Shown: positions 1-9,399 of the stretch, piece after piece
Layout of the letters: the number at the start of each line of letters is the position of its first letter
Numbering within the stretch: the first letter of the stretch is position 1
From: Lachnoclostridium sp. UBA1175
Lineage (GTDB): Bacteria > Bacillota > Clostridia > Lachnospirales > Lachnospiraceae
Reading direction: 5' to 3'
NCBI GenBank assembly: GCA_002311665.1
Contig: DBYX01000002.1
Location: 137,483 to 201,482 of the forward strand
DNA: 64,000 bases
Notes under the pieces: model-generated
Seen by the model: the letters and a program-made list of their open reading frames with translations, nothing else
The model's database searches: none
What the model was told of the DNA's origin: nothing
Program-made: the position numbers and the translations under genes

Positions 1-768
1 CTCCTCGGACGGGTTGCCCCAGCTCGAGCAGTACTCGTTGAAGATCACCGGCAGGTCGCGGTCAATCTCCGCGATCCGCGGCTTCTGCGCTTTGACGAGG
101 CGGTCGCACACCTCCTCGAGGGACGTCCCTTCCGCAATGACCGCGCGCGGCGTCTCAAAGCGCTCACCCGGCGCGATCACCTTCGTCCACGAGCCGAAAT
201 CACGATCCGCGAGACCTCCGAGCACATGCAGGTCATCGCCGTTTCTGACGATCTCGATCTGCCAGCTTCCGGCGCAGTACAGTTGTATTCCGAGGAATGT
301 GCCGCTCGCGCTGTCCTCGAGCACGAGGAACGGGAACCATTTGCGGACCGGCATCGAACCGACCTGCCCGAAATGCTCCACGCGGTAGCCGTGCCCGGCC
401 CAGGATTTCTCCATATTGAGCTCCGTCAACTCCTGCGACAGAAGCTTTCCCTCCGCGCTCCAGAACGACGTCGCCCTGTGCATCCGGTCGGCCGTCACCC
501 CGCGCAGCGCAAAGCTCGCGAGCAGCTCGACCGTCGCCGGTCTCTCCGTCGCATTCTCAAACACGGTCCGGCAGACGGTGACATCCCCCGCGCGCTCGTG
601 AAGCGCACGCACGATGTGTCCGTACTTCCCGCGGAACACGGTCTCGCCGACCGTCTCCGCAACCTTGCTCATCTCCTGCACGGACTCCCCGTTTGCCAGG
701 GTCATTCCGTTGCCGTATCCGTTGTCATACCGGTCGCCGCGAAGGCGCCATTCCACATAAAAATCCAT
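1..768 (-). CDS. GH36-type alpha-galactosidase, N-terminal part (cut by window edge)
   Basis: The reading frame is open from an ATG at 768 to the window edge, giving 256 residues without a stop. The last residues read NEYCSSWGNPSEE, the block that opens the catalytic TIM barrel in GH36 alpha-galactosidases; what precedes it would be the N-terminal beta-sandwich domain. The family hydrolyses terminal alpha-1,6-galactose from raffinose-type sugars or galactomannan. No signal peptide is visible, so the enzyme should be cytoplasmic and act on imported oligosaccharides. A GGAGG sits 7 bases before the start. The catalytic aspartates lie outside the window, so activity and exact substrate cannot be judged. 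Confidence 0.85.
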   Translation of the reverse strand, partial: MDFYVEWRLRGDRYDNGYGNGMTLANGESVQEMSKVAETVGETVFRGKYGHIVRALHERAGDVTVCRTVFENATERPATVELLASFALRGVTADRMHRATSFWSAEGKLLSQELTELNMEKSWAGHGYRVEHFGQVGSMPVRKWFPFLVLEDSASGTFLGIQLYCAGSWQIEIVRNGDDLHVLGGLADRDFGSWTKVIAPGERFETPRAVIAEGTSLEEVCDRLVKAQKPRIAEIDRDLPVIFNEYCSSWGNPSEE

Positions 769-870
769 TCATTTTCCTCCGGATCCGGGATATCCCGTAT
801 TACGAGCATATAATACTACGCATCCTTTGGAAAATGAATGGATTATCCGTTGTAATTCCGCTGTGTTTTC

Positions 871-2682
871 TCACACGGCCTCGTAGCGTCCGGCCTGTAC
901 GTGCCACATCTCGGCGTAGCGGCCGTTCTTTGCAAGAAGGCTCTCGTGCGTACCCTCCTCCACGATCCGGCCGTCCTCAAGCATCAGGATGCGGTCCGCA
1001 TCGCGCGTCGTCGAAAGGCGATGCGAGATGTAGAACACGGTCTTGCCCGCTGCCGCCGACTTCATCGCGCGGTTCAGCTCGTACTCCGCGATCGGGTCGA
1101 GCGCGCTGGAAGGCTCATCCATGATCAGGATGTCCGCATTCTTGTAGAACGCGCGAGAGATCGCGATCTTCTGGCTCTCGCCGCCGGAGAAGTTGACACC
1201 GTTGCGGTCGAACTCGGTCGTCACCTGCGTGCGCAGTCCCTCGGGAAGCGTCGCAAGCCGTTCGGCAAATCCGGCGCGCTCAAGAGCGTCCGTGATCTTC
1301 GCCTCCGTCTCCTTCGCCTCCTTGCAGTCCGCATCATCGGGCAGGCGGTCCATCACCACATTTTCCGCAAGAGAAGCGCCGTACATCTGGTAATCTTGGA
1401 ACACGACGCCGAAACGCCTGCGGTAATCGCGCGGCGCGAATCCGCGGATGTCCTGACCGTGGTAGAGGATCTCTCCCTGCGTCGGGTCGTACAGCCGCAT
1501 GAGAAGCTTGATCAGCGTCGTCTTGCCGGCACCGTTGTAACCGACGATGGCGATGTGCTCGCCGGGCTTCACGCGAAGCGAGATGTCGTGCAGCGTTTCC
1601 TCCGCATCCTCGCGGTAGCGGAAGCTGACGTGCGAGAGCATAAGCTCCGCATTGCCCTCCGGCACGTTCTCGCCCTCGTCCTGCCGGATCTTGGGCTCGT
1701 AGTCGAGGAACGCGCGGATCTTGTCGACGTATAGGCTGTTCTCCTGCGCCTGCGGCACGATGTCCGCGAGGTTCATCATACCCCTGCGCAGACTGCCGGT
1801 CCGGTTGAACAGAACGACCGCATTGCTGTAGTCGATCGTGTGAAGGACCGCCGCCTGGAACACGAGGTACGTGATGTACAGGCCGTCGAGGATGAAGTCA
1901 CCGACGACATAGCCGTTTATAAAACCGAGCAGCGTTCTGCGAAGGCCGACCTTCTTCTGCTCCTCGATGATCGCGTCGTTCGCCTCGGAGAACTCCTTCT
2001 CCAGGTCGTCGCCGACCTCCGGGTGGAGCCTGAGCTCCTTCGCATAATCATTCAGGTAGAACACGCGGCTCACGTAGTTTCGCTTGCGCTCCAGCGGGTT
2101 GACGCGCAGGCGCACCCGGTAGTTGAGCTTGTTCAGGATGCGGGACACGAAGAACCGCAGCACGAACGAAGCAAGCACGAACACGATGCCCATCGCGTCG
2201 GTCAACAGGTAAAACACGCCCGTCGTGAACAGGATCGTTAGACCCTGCACAAACATGTTGCACAGTGAGAGGAACCGGTCGATCGAGGTCTCCGCCTCCG
2301 CGACCGCCAGCACAAAATCGTTGTAGTACGCAGGGTCGTCGTAGCACGACAGGTCGATCTCCGACGCCTTCGCGAACATCTGCTCCTTGAGCGCGCGGTA
2401 CAGCTTCGGTTTGCTCCGGAACGTCCATCCGTGGATGAAAAAACCGTCCGGAATGATCTGGATGATGTTGATGGCCAGGATGATGCCGATGACCAGGAAC
2501 GCCTTCCAGAACGGCTCGTCGTACTCTGCGCAGTGCAGAACGTAGCGGATCCCGAGTACGTGTTCGAGGAAAATGATCCCCTGGTACCGGAAGCCGTCAT
2601 ACAAATGGTAGATCATATATCCGGGGCATGTGCGGAAGCACAGCCGCCACAGGAACAGCTGGTTGGAAAGAACGCGTCTCAT
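871..2682 (-). CDS. ABC exporter half-transporter (permease-ATPase fusion), second of a pair
   Basis: This 603-residue protein has an N-terminal membrane domain (about 1-330) and a C-terminal ATPase. Visible motifs are Walker A GYNGAGKTT (381-389), signature FSGGE (498-502), Walker B with catalytic glutamate LIMDEP (519-524) and the H-loop histidine (554). All catalytic residues are intact. Its ATG overlaps the stop of the upstream half-transporter by four bases (ATGA), so the two are translationally coupled and very likely form a heterodimeric type IV exporter. The substrate cannot be read from sequence; lipids, peptides or drugs are typical for the family. The length is normal for the family. 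Confidence 0.9.
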   Translation of the reverse strand: MRRVLSNQLFLWRLCFRTCPGYMIYHLYDGFRYQGIIFLEHVLGIRYVLHCAEYDEPFWKAFLVIGIILAINIIQIIPDGFFIHGWTFRSKPKLYRALKEQMFAKASEIDLSCYDDPAYYNDFVLAVAEAETSIDRFLSLCNMFVQGLTILFTTGVFYLLTDAMGIVFVLASFVLRFFVSRILNKLNYRVRLRVNPLERKRNYVSRVFYLNDYAKELRLHPEVGDDLEKEFSEANDAIIEEQKKVGLRRTLLGFINGYVVGDFILDGLYITYLVFQAAVLHTIDYSNAVVLFNRTGSLRRGMMNLADIVPQAQENSLYVDKIRAFLDYEPKIRQDEGENVPEGNAELMLSHVSFRYREDAEETLHDISLRVKPGEHIAIVGYNGAGKTTLIKLLMRLYDPTQGEILYHGQDIRGFAPRDYRRRFGVVFQDYQMYGASLAENVVMDRLPDDADCKEAKETEAKITDALERAGFAERLATLPEGLRTQVTTEFDRNGVNFSGGESQKIAISRAFYKNADILIMDEPSSALDPIAEYELNRAMKSAAAGKTVFYISHRLSTTRDADRILMLEDGRIVEEGTHESLLAKNGRYAEMWHVQAGRYEAV

Positions 2683-4568
2683 CCGAGATCACCCCCTTCC
2701 GCGGCGAGAACCATGCGGCTCCCGTATACCTCGCTGTCCGTTGTGACTGCAAGATAATTTTTCGCCTGCTTCGTGTACATATCGGCGTACAGGCCGTTGC
2801 GCTCCATCAGCATCCGGTGCGTGCCCTCCTCCTTCACGGTGCCGTCCGAGAGCAGGTATACCCAGTCGGCATTTTGCACGGAAGAGAGACGGTGCGAGAT
2901 GAACACGAGCGTGTTGTCACGGCAGGAATTGTATATGTTGTCGAACAGCGTCGCCTCCGCGATCGGATCGAGCGCGCTCGACGGTTCGTCGAACACCTTG
3001 AACGGGCACTCGCGCACGAAGGCCCGGGCCACAACGATCTTCTGGAACTCGCCGCCCGAGAGCATCGCGCCCTCGTCGTCGAACTCGCGCGTAAGGATCG
3101 TCGAGGTGCCCTGCGGCAGCGACATCACCTTGTCGTACGCGCCTGCCAGCTTGAGTGCCTCGATGACTCGTTCCTCCCGCTCCTCCGTGGGGATGTTCGA
3201 ACCCATCACGACGTTGTCCGTGACCGACATGGAGAACATCCGGTGATCCTGAAACGCAGTCGCGAAGAGCGCGCGGTACTTCCGAAGGTTGTACTCGCGG
3301 ATGTCGCGCCCGTTCAACAGGATCTGTCCCTCCGTCGGGTCGTAGAACCGCAGGAGCAGCTTGATCAGCGTCGTCTTGCCGGCGCCGTTGTGACCTACCA
3401 AAGCGTAAGTCTTGCCGCCGCGGAACTCCATCGAGAGGTTCTTGATGACCTCCTTGTCCTTGTAGGAAAATGACACATTTTTAAACTCGAGCGTCCGGAT
3501 CTCCGTGCCCGGGTCAGCGCCGTCCGTATCCTCGGGGATCCTCTCCCTGTACTCGAGGAATGTCCGCAGATACTCGACGAACAGGCCGTTTCGGAAGAGA
3601 TCCGTGAGTGCCTCCGTGAAGCCGATCAGGATCCATGTCGTCGACACCATCATGCTCGTGATGACGGACAGCTGCGCAAGGCTCATTGTCCGGCTCACCA
3701 GCGCCCGGTACGAGCCATAGATGAGCAGTCCCTCGAAGATGAAGGTGAACGTGAACATCACGTAGAACCAGTGCAGCACCGCCGCCTTCAGCGTGTACTT
3801 TTTCGTCACATCCGACACGCCCGTGATCGCCTCGCGGTACTGCTTGCGCATCAGCGAGAACACACCCGTCAGACGCATCTCCTTCGCGTACTCGGGAAGA
3901 TACATAACGCGGTTGATGTACGCGATCCTTCGGTTGTGCGGAGCCATATCCTTGTTTCGCTTGTAATCGATGTGGCTGATCTTACGGTTGAACACGAAAT
4001 TGCCGATGACCGGCAGTATCACGAACAGCACCGAGATTTTGTCCACCTGGTACATAAACACGAAGGCGCACACGCTCGCGATCGCGCCGAAAAACACGCG
4101 GAACGCCGCCTCCACGGTCTCGATCAGACGGTTATCCGCCCTCTCCATCGCCAGTGTGTATCGGTCGTAGAAATCGCTGTCCTCGAAGCACGACAGCTCA
4201 ACGTTGCGCGACTTCCGGAACAGTTTCCGGTACAGCCCCTTGTTGACGACCGCCTGTGCGACCGGATAGATGCGGCCGTTCAGGAACCTGTCGTACAGCG
4301 TCATCGCAGCCTCCACGGCCACCACGATCACGACGAATACCATGATCTTCCGGAACGAGTCACCGCGCTCCAGCGAGTTGATCACATAGCGCATGAAGAA
4401 CGCGCTGTAGAACAACCACTCGAAGTAGCCGAGGAACCGGCTGATCCCCTCGTGCACCACGAGCGACGGGCAGATCCGTCGCAGCAGTCTCATCGCAAAC
4501 AGGTTGTTCGCAATGGCTCTCCCCCGGCTGATCTCCCGCTTCCCGCGGCTGCTTTTCTCCTCACTCAT
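2679..4568 (-). CDS. ABC exporter half-transporter (permease-ATPase fusion), first of a pair
   Basis: The protein has 629 residues from an ATG at 4568, preceded by an AGGGGGGA Shine-Dalgarno; a TTG one codon upstream is less likely. Membrane helices fill about 45-330. The ATPase shows Walker A GHNGAGKTT (392-400), LSGGE (503-507), Walker B KVFDEP (524-529) and the H-loop histidine (559). Both nucleotide sites therefore look competent. The signature continues with FQK instead of the usual QRQR, as its partner continues with SQK, which marks the two as a matched divergent pair. It is the first gene of a two-gene operon. The exported substrate is unknown. Confidence 0.9.
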   Translation of the reverse strand: MSEEKSSRGKREISRGRAIANNLFAMRLLRRICPSLVVHEGISRFLGYFEWLFYSAFFMRYVINSLERGDSFRKIMVFVVIVVAVEAAMTLYDRFLNGRIYPVAQAVVNKGLYRKLFRKSRNVELSCFEDSDFYDRYTLAMERADNRLIETVEAAFRVFFGAIASVCAFVFMYQVDKISVLFVILPVIGNFVFNRKISHIDYKRNKDMAPHNRRIAYINRVMYLPEYAKEMRLTGVFSLMRKQYREAITGVSDVTKKYTLKAAVLHWFYVMFTFTFIFEGLLIYGSYRALVSRTMSLAQLSVITSMMVSTTWILIGFTEALTDLFRNGLFVEYLRTFLEYRERIPEDTDGADPGTEIRTLEFKNVSFSYKDKEVIKNLSMEFRGGKTYALVGHNGAGKTTLIKLLLRFYDPTEGQILLNGRDIREYNLRKYRALFATAFQDHRMFSMSVTDNVVMGSNIPTEEREERVIEALKLAGAYDKVMSLPQGTSTILTREFDDEGAMLSGGEFQKIVVARAFVRECPFKVFDEPSSALDPIAEATLFDNIYNSCRDNTLVFISHRLSSVQNADWVYLLSDGTVKEEGTHRMLMERNGLYADMYTKQAKNYLAVTTDSEVYGSRMVLAAEGGDLG

Positions 4569-4767
4569 CAAATCCCCCCTTTTCGAAAATAATAATGTCC
4601 GATTTTACTCCGACTCCCCCCGCTTGTCAACCACATTTTTCGCGGGCTGCGAAAACGCCGTTTCAGGCCCATCAAAAGCCCTGCTTTTCTACGGTTTGGA
4701 AAGTTCGACACGTTTATAATATAATCAATTATTCGAAAGATGCGGCAATATAATCCCCTTCTTTTGC

Positions 4768-4796
4768 TTGACGCGGGACCTGCTTGTGTATACACT
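4768..4796 (+). promoter_or_regulatory. Sigma-A-type promoter of the esterase gene
   Basis: A TTGACG -35 box (4768-4773) is followed after 17 bases by TACACT (4791-4796). The start codon of the downstream esterase is about 50 bases further on. The -35 box matches consensus at five of six positions, the -10 box at four. Confidence 0.55.
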
Positions 4797-4847
4797 GTAC
4801 TTCACAACCGTCGCGCAGGCGGTTACAATACGGCTAAGGGGGGTACG

Positions 4848-5732
4848 ATGATGAGAAAAGAAGGCACCTGGTACGACGAGATCCCGGAGGGCTCGTTCAT
4901 CTCGAAGGCACCGACCTACGAGGTCGGAAAACTGATCCCGCGGTTCCACGAGGGACGGTTCACGCACGGTGACACAACATTGAAATACTACTGGTTCGAC
5001 CCGCGCGAGTACGGGTACGAGGACAACGGGAAGCTCCCGCTTCTCTCTTTCCTGCACGGCACGAGCAACTCGCTGGTCGGCGACATCTGCATCAACTACA
5101 CGGGCGCCGAGCTGTACGCGTCCGACAGTTACCAGAAGGCGCTGGGCGGAGCGTTCATCCTGATCCCGGTCGCGAACGAGTACCGCGATGAGACGGACGG
5201 GCGCGTGCACGGCCACTGGGGTGAGGAGTATCTCGAGTCGGCTCACGCGCTGATCCTCGCGTTCATCGCGGAGCACACGAACGGTGTCGGCAAGCGCATC
5301 CTGCTCGGCAACTCGTCCGGCGCAACCTTCGTTCTGCGCCTGATGGACACCTATATGGACGACTTCGACATCGTGATCCCGGTGGGAAGCTCCTCGATCG
5401 CCGGGGACGACGTCCTCGATCTGTACGACGCGAAGGACAAGACGCTGTTCCTCGCGATCGGTAAGCGCGATGAGTTCCACGATTTCGAGACGGAGATCGC
5501 ACCGAGACTGCCCCGCCTGCAGCGGATGAAGCATTGCTTCCTCTGCACGCCGGAGTGGGTGCGCAACGGCGACGGCGGCATCGCCTCCATCGGCGCGGAC
5601 ACCTACGAGATGGGCCAGCACTGCCTGATGAACGGCGTGCAGTGCAACCTTATGTTTGACGACGGGACACCGATGATCCCGGAGCTTCCGCGCGGCATGA
5701 CCGGCTGGCTCGCGGATCAGCTCGGGAAGTAA
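4848..5732 (+). CDS. Alpha/beta-hydrolase, esterase-like
   Basis: The protein has 294 residues and an alpha/beta-hydrolase fold signature: a strand ending in FLHGTSN (oxyanion region, about 68-74), the nucleophile elbow GNSSG with Ser156, and a late histidine in the GQHC segment as candidate catalytic base. Resemblance is to the poly(hydroxybutyrate) depolymerase/feruloyl-esterase-like group, but the substrate is not determined. There is no signal peptide, so it is cytoplasmic. The start at 4848 was chosen because AAGGGGGG lies just upstream; the frame is open further upstream but through the promoter. It is a single-gene unit, divergent from the ABC exporter and closed by a hairpin terminator. 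Confidence 0.75.
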   Translation: MMRKEGTWYDEIPEGSFISKAPTYEVGKLIPRFHEGRFTHGDTTLKYYWFDPREYGYEDNGKLPLLSFLHGTSNSLVGDICINYTGAELYASDSYQKALGGAFILIPVANEYRDETDGRVHGHWGEEYLESAHALILAFIAEHTNGVGKRILLGNSSGATFVLRLMDTYMDDFDIVIPVGSSSIAGDDVLDLYDAKDKTLFLAIGKRDEFHDFETEIAPRLPRLQRMKHCFLCTPEWVRNGDGGIASIGADTYEMGQHCLMNGVQCNLMFDDGTPMIPELPRGMTGWLADQLGK

Positions 5733-5761
5733 GATACAACCGGACAAAACGAAACAAAAAC

Positions 5762-5785
5762 GCGGCGGAGATCACTCTCCGCCGC
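5762..5785. terminator. Bidirectional intrinsic terminator
   Basis: Ten-base GC-rich arms (5762-5771 and 5776-5785) close a TCAC loop. A T-rich tract follows on both strands, the better one on the minus strand. It separates the convergent esterase and HD-GYP genes. Confidence 0.85.
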
Positions 5786-5804
5786 TTTGTTCGTCCTTCC
5801 GTCC

Positions 5805-8800
5805 CTAATGCTTGTGACGTCCTCTCAATCCTCTTCTTCTCTTCGGTTCCGGCTCCGCGTTCTCCGCGGCCGCTTCCGTCTGCGCAGGGTTGTTCTGTTC
5901 CGCTCCGACCGCCTGCATGTGCGCCTCCTTGATGGCCTGCGCACGCGCGAAACTCTTGTGGATGTTGTCGATGTCCTCGGTGGTTCCGCCGCCCTCGTCA
6001 TCCGGCGCACGGAGATTTCCCTTTTCGACGAGGCGCAGGAACGCGTCCACCACATCCTCCGCCAGCTGCGTTCCCGCGGCATCGCGGATGATCGAGACCG
6101 CTTTCTCAAAGTTCATGCGCTTCCGGTAAGGTCGGTCGGAGTACATTGCGTCAAATGTATCCGCCACGGCGATGATCTGCGCCACGCGCGGAATCTCGTC
6201 GCCCTTGAGTCCCTTCGGATATCCCTTGCCGTCGGGACGCTCGTGGTGCGCGCCGGCACCGATCGCGAGCTCGGGCATGATAGAGATATCCTTCAGTACG
6301 CGGTAACCGAGTGAAGAGTGCGACTTGATCTGCTTGAACTCGTCGTCATCCAGCTTGCCTTCCTTCTTCAGCACCTTGTCGTCGACACCGATCTTGCCGA
6401 TGTCGTGCAGGAGCGCGATGTTGTGGTATTTTTCGATGTCCTCCGCGTCGTAACCGAGTTCCTCGGCCAGCATCGCGGTGTACTGCGCCACACGGAACGA
6501 GTGACCGTTCGTGTAGTTATCCTTCATATCGATGGTCTTTGCAAACGCTTCGATCATCTCGTTGATAAATGTTTTCTGCTCCTCTTCCTTCTGGATCAGC
6601 TTCTTCATCTTGAACTGCACGTACTTGAGCACGATCAGGCTCAGAAGAGCGATGCCGGCGAGTATCGCAAGCACCTGGAACCACCAGGTTTCGTACACCG
6701 CCTTGCGCTTGATGATGCGCATCGAGTACTCCTTGCTGCCGATGCCGTACACGTCGTGAACCGACATCTTGAAGTAGTACGTACCGCCGCGGAGGTTCGT
6801 GTACGAGACCGGTCCGAGTTCGGAACGGCTGACCGTCGTCGAGCTCTGCTCGAAGCCATCCAGCGAGTAAGTGACAAGCGGGTTGATCAGCGAGTAAGTG
6901 AAGACCACCCCGTGGATGACCAGCTTCTTCGTGCTCGACGGAACGCGGATGGTGCCGTCCTCATCGGGATAGATCGTCTCGCCGTCCGCCACGACGTAAG
7001 GAACCGACAGACGCAGTTCCGAGACATTGTCGAACGGTGTCTCGATGTTGACGCGCGCCACACCCTCGCTGCCCGCGATGTACAGATTGCCGTTCGGGGT
7101 CACCGCGCAGTACGAGTTGGCCGTCGGCACGTAAGGAAGGCCGTTGTCCCAGTTGTAGAAGATCGGGTCGATCTCTCCGTTCGCGATCAGCGTAGTCGCG
7201 GTCGTCACATAGACGCCGTTACTGCTCAGGATCCAGACATCGCCCGTACTCGTCTCGTACAGGTCGAAGTTGTTCGAGTACGGAAAATTTTTGATGACCG
7301 TCGGGTTGAGATTGGCATCCAGGTACGCGAGCGAGTTGCTCGTGATGACCCAGTATACGTTGTTCACTTTGTCGCGCTTGATGCGCATCACGATGTCGGA
7401 GCTCAGTCCGCTGTTGGTATCGATCCTGCGCGGAGGAAGATCCCCGCTCACGATGTATATACCGCCGCCGTCGGTACCGATGATGTACTCGCCGCCCGCA
7501 GCCTCCGCGACCGTCAGGACCTCGATGTTGTAAAGCCCGTTGGCCTCCGTATAGACTCTCTCTATGGAATCACCGCGGATCACCGCCATACCGCCGGTGC
7601 ACGCCGCGAGGATCGTTCCGTCCTCACACTCGCAGATGGCACGGGTACGGTTGGACGGCAGATAGATCGTGCCATCCCCGCTGACAGCGCCCGTGTTTCC
7701 GCCGTCGTTCTCATCATCCTTCTCCGGTTCCTCGACGAAGCACACCACCTCGCCGTTGTCATAGCGCACCAGACCGTACTGGTTGAATGTGGAGCACCAG
7801 ACGCGCCCCTTGCTGTCGCTGATGACGGATCGGATACGGCTGTTCCTGAGCATCTCCGCAAGGTTCGTCACCCCTTCGATCGTCTCGCCGGTGAAGTAGC
7901 GGGCGCTCGTGACCGGCAGCTGGTTCGTGATCTTCATATTCTCGATCACGATCAGTCCGCCGTCCGTGCCGAGCAGGAGCCGGTCTCCGGACACACAGGT
8001 GGAGTTCACGACCGTCTTCGGAAGCTCGCACCACTCCGAGATGTTGACAAACCGGTTGCGCACCAGCTTCATCACGCCCGCGCGCGAGGAGGTGAACCAG
8101 ATGTTGCCCTGGTAATCGCCGATCATATGGTCGACGGAGACCTTCTTCATCGGCACGTTGTCGAGCTTCTGAAACTCCCCGTTCATATAGTATCCGATAC
8201 CGTTCTGCGCACAGAACCACAGGACATCCTCAATCTTGATGATCTCGTTGACACGGCCGAGTTCGCCCGTTCGTATCCTTGTCCAATTCTGCTGGTTGGT
8301 GGCTAATTTTCCGTAAAATACGCCCTCTTCCGTTCCGAGGTACACATTGCCCGGCACATCCGGGTCGGGGCAAACCGTCGCAACGCCCTCGATCCCGGCA
8401 GTCGCCAGATCGTAGGTGCCGCTCAGGGTTCCGTTCTCCAGCGTGAACACGATACCGTCCTGCGTCACGCTGTAGATGATCCCGTCCTCGCCGGTCGCCA
8501 TATCGCGCACGTACACGTCGCGGATGCTCGCATTTTCCAGAGGACGGAGCACCATACCCTCGTCGATCTCCGTGACACCGCGCGTGGTTCCGACGTAAAT
8601 GTTGCCCTTCTTGTCCTCCGTGATCGTACGTACGGAGAGCGACTTCAGCCCGTCCTCCGTGCGGAACATCCGGACGTTGCCCTTGTCGAACACGGCGAGT
8701 CCGGCGTCGTTCGTACCGACCCACAGCCGGTTCTTGCTGTCCTCGAACAGACTCACCACGCTCGCGATACCGGTCGTCGAATCCATTCGCTCGAACGTGC

Positions 8801-9167
8801 TGCCGTCGTAGCGGATCAAACCACTGTAACAGCCGATCCAGATGAAACCGTCCGCAGTCTGCACGATGGCGTTGGCCTCCGAGGTCGAAAGACCGTTCCG
8901 GTTGTTGTACAGCACTGCCGTGTAACCCTCGTCCGGCCGCGTGATGTCAACCAGCGAACCGCCCTCCGTCTCACCCGCCGCCGTCGCCGTCCCGATGCCG
9001 AACCGGTCGCCCGCGATCACGATATGTGACAAAGTTCCCACCAGTAAAACAAAACACAGGACTAAGCACATACCGATCCGGTACATACTCCTCCTGTGTT
9101 CCTTTGTCTTGTGATATTTCGCCGCATTCCCTGCGGCCACTCCGCATAACTCTCTCTGTCTCCTCAT
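5805..9167 (-). CDS. Membrane sensor: two-component-type beta-propeller, Y_Y_Y domain and HD-GYP phosphodiesterase
   Basis: The 1120-residue protein starts with a signal/anchor segment (about 28-52), followed by many propeller blades of the regulator-propeller type (repeated GxIW(I/V)G and WF(T/C) elements), a Y_Y_Y-like domain (about 740-820) and a transmembrane helix (828-852). The cytoplasmic HD-GYP domain has HDIGKIG at 921-927 and HHERPDGKGYP near 974-984. HD-GYP domains hydrolyse cyclic di-GMP; all metal and GYP residues are present. The extracellular propeller is the type that senses polysaccharide fragments in hybrid two-component systems, but here the output is a phosphodiesterase. 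The 9167 ATG has a GGAAGG six bases upstream; an ATG at 9086 would put the signal peptide at the N terminus, but its AGGAGG lies only three bases away. The C-terminal 65 residues are low-complexity and end in Arg/Lys. Confidence 0.88.
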   Translation of the reverse strand: MRRQRELCGVAAGNAAKYHKTKEHRRSMYRIGMCLVLCFVLLVGTLSHIVIAGDRFGIGTATAAGETEGGSLVDITRPDEGYTAVLYNNRNGLSTSEANAIVQTADGFIWIGCYSGLIRYDGSTFERMDSTTGIASVVSLFEDSKNRLWVGTNDAGLAVFDKGNVRMFRTEDGLKSLSVRTITEDKKGNIYVGTTRGVTEIDEGMVLRPLENASIRDVYVRDMATGEDGIIYSVTQDGIVFTLENGTLSGTYDLATAGIEGVATVCPDPDVPGNVYLGTEEGVFYGKLATNQQNWTRIRTGELGRVNEIIKIEDVLWFCAQNGIGYYMNGEFQKLDNVPMKKVSVDHMIGDYQGNIWFTSSRAGVMKLVRNRFVNISEWCELPKTVVNSTCVSGDRLLLGTDGGLIVIENMKITNQLPVTSARYFTGETIEGVTNLAEMLRNSRIRSVISDSKGRVWCSTFNQYGLVRYDNGEVVCFVEEPEKDDENDGGNTGAVSGDGTIYLPSNRTRAICECEDGTILAACTGGMAVIRGDSIERVYTEANGLYNIEVLTVAEAAGGEYIIGTDGGGIYIVSGDLPPRRIDTNSGLSSDIVMRIKRDKVNNVYWVITSNSLAYLDANLNPTVIKNFPYSNNFDLYETSTGDVWILSSNGVYVTTATTLIANGEIDPIFYNWDNGLPYVPTANSYCAVTPNGNLYIAGSEGVARVNIETPFDNVSELRLSVPYVVADGETIYPDEDGTIRVPSSTKKLVIHGVVFTYSLINPLVTYSLDGFEQSSTTVSRSELGPVSYTNLRGGTYYFKMSVHDVYGIGSKEYSMRIIKRKAVYETWWFQVLAILAGIALLSLIVLKYVQFKMKKLIQKEEEQKTFINEMIEAFAKTIDMKDNYTNGHSFRVAQYTAMLAEELGYDAEDIEKYHNIALLHDIGKIGVDDKVLKKEGKLDDDEFKQIKSHSSLGYRVLKDISIMPELAIGAGAHHERPDGKGYPKGLKGDEIPRVAQIIAVADTFDAMYSDRPYRKRMNFEKAVSIIRDAAGTQLAEDVVDAFLRLVEKGNLRAPDDEGGGTTEDIDNIHKSFARAQAIKEAHMQAVGAEQNNPAQTEAAAENAEPEPKRRRGLRGRHKH

Positions 9168-9264
9168 AGTGCACCTTCCAGCTTGTTTAGGTTCCGAAAA
9201 ATAATTGATCCCTCAACATCCCAACAACTCAGACACTCTGAAAATGCATTGCTTGTACGGAGTA

Positions 9265-9294
9265 ATAATACCATAAATCCGCACGGTTTGGAAA
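9265..9294 (-). promoter_or_regulatory. Probable promoter of the propeller/HD-GYP gene
   Basis: On the minus strand TTTCCA (9294-9289) is followed after 18 bases by TATTAT (9270-9265), preceded by TGG, giving an extended -10. It lies about 100 bases upstream of the start codon. Confidence 0.5.
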
Positions 9295-9353
9295 CAATTT
9301 TTTATCCCATACGGATTATTCGAGAAATGCGGTTTTTCTGACATGTCATATGA

Positions 9354-9386
9354 CAAAAAAAGCGGACCGCGATTCCCGCGGTCCGC
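9354..9386 (-). terminator. Intrinsic terminator after the large hydrolase gene
   Basis: A perfect ten-base GC-rich stem (9362-9371 with 9377-9386) with a five-base loop is followed on the minus strand by seven T residues. It begins 14 bases after the stop of the gene at 9400. Confidence 0.92.
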
Positions 9387-9399
9387 ATAACCTGCCTGC

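Noticed and set aside
6318..8306. Plus-strand open frame of 662 codons antisense to the propeller/HD-GYP gene
   Set aside because: It is a codon-bias shadow of a high-GC gene: no ribosome site, Arg/Val/Asp/His-rich translation and no family features. The minus-strand gene has clear domains.
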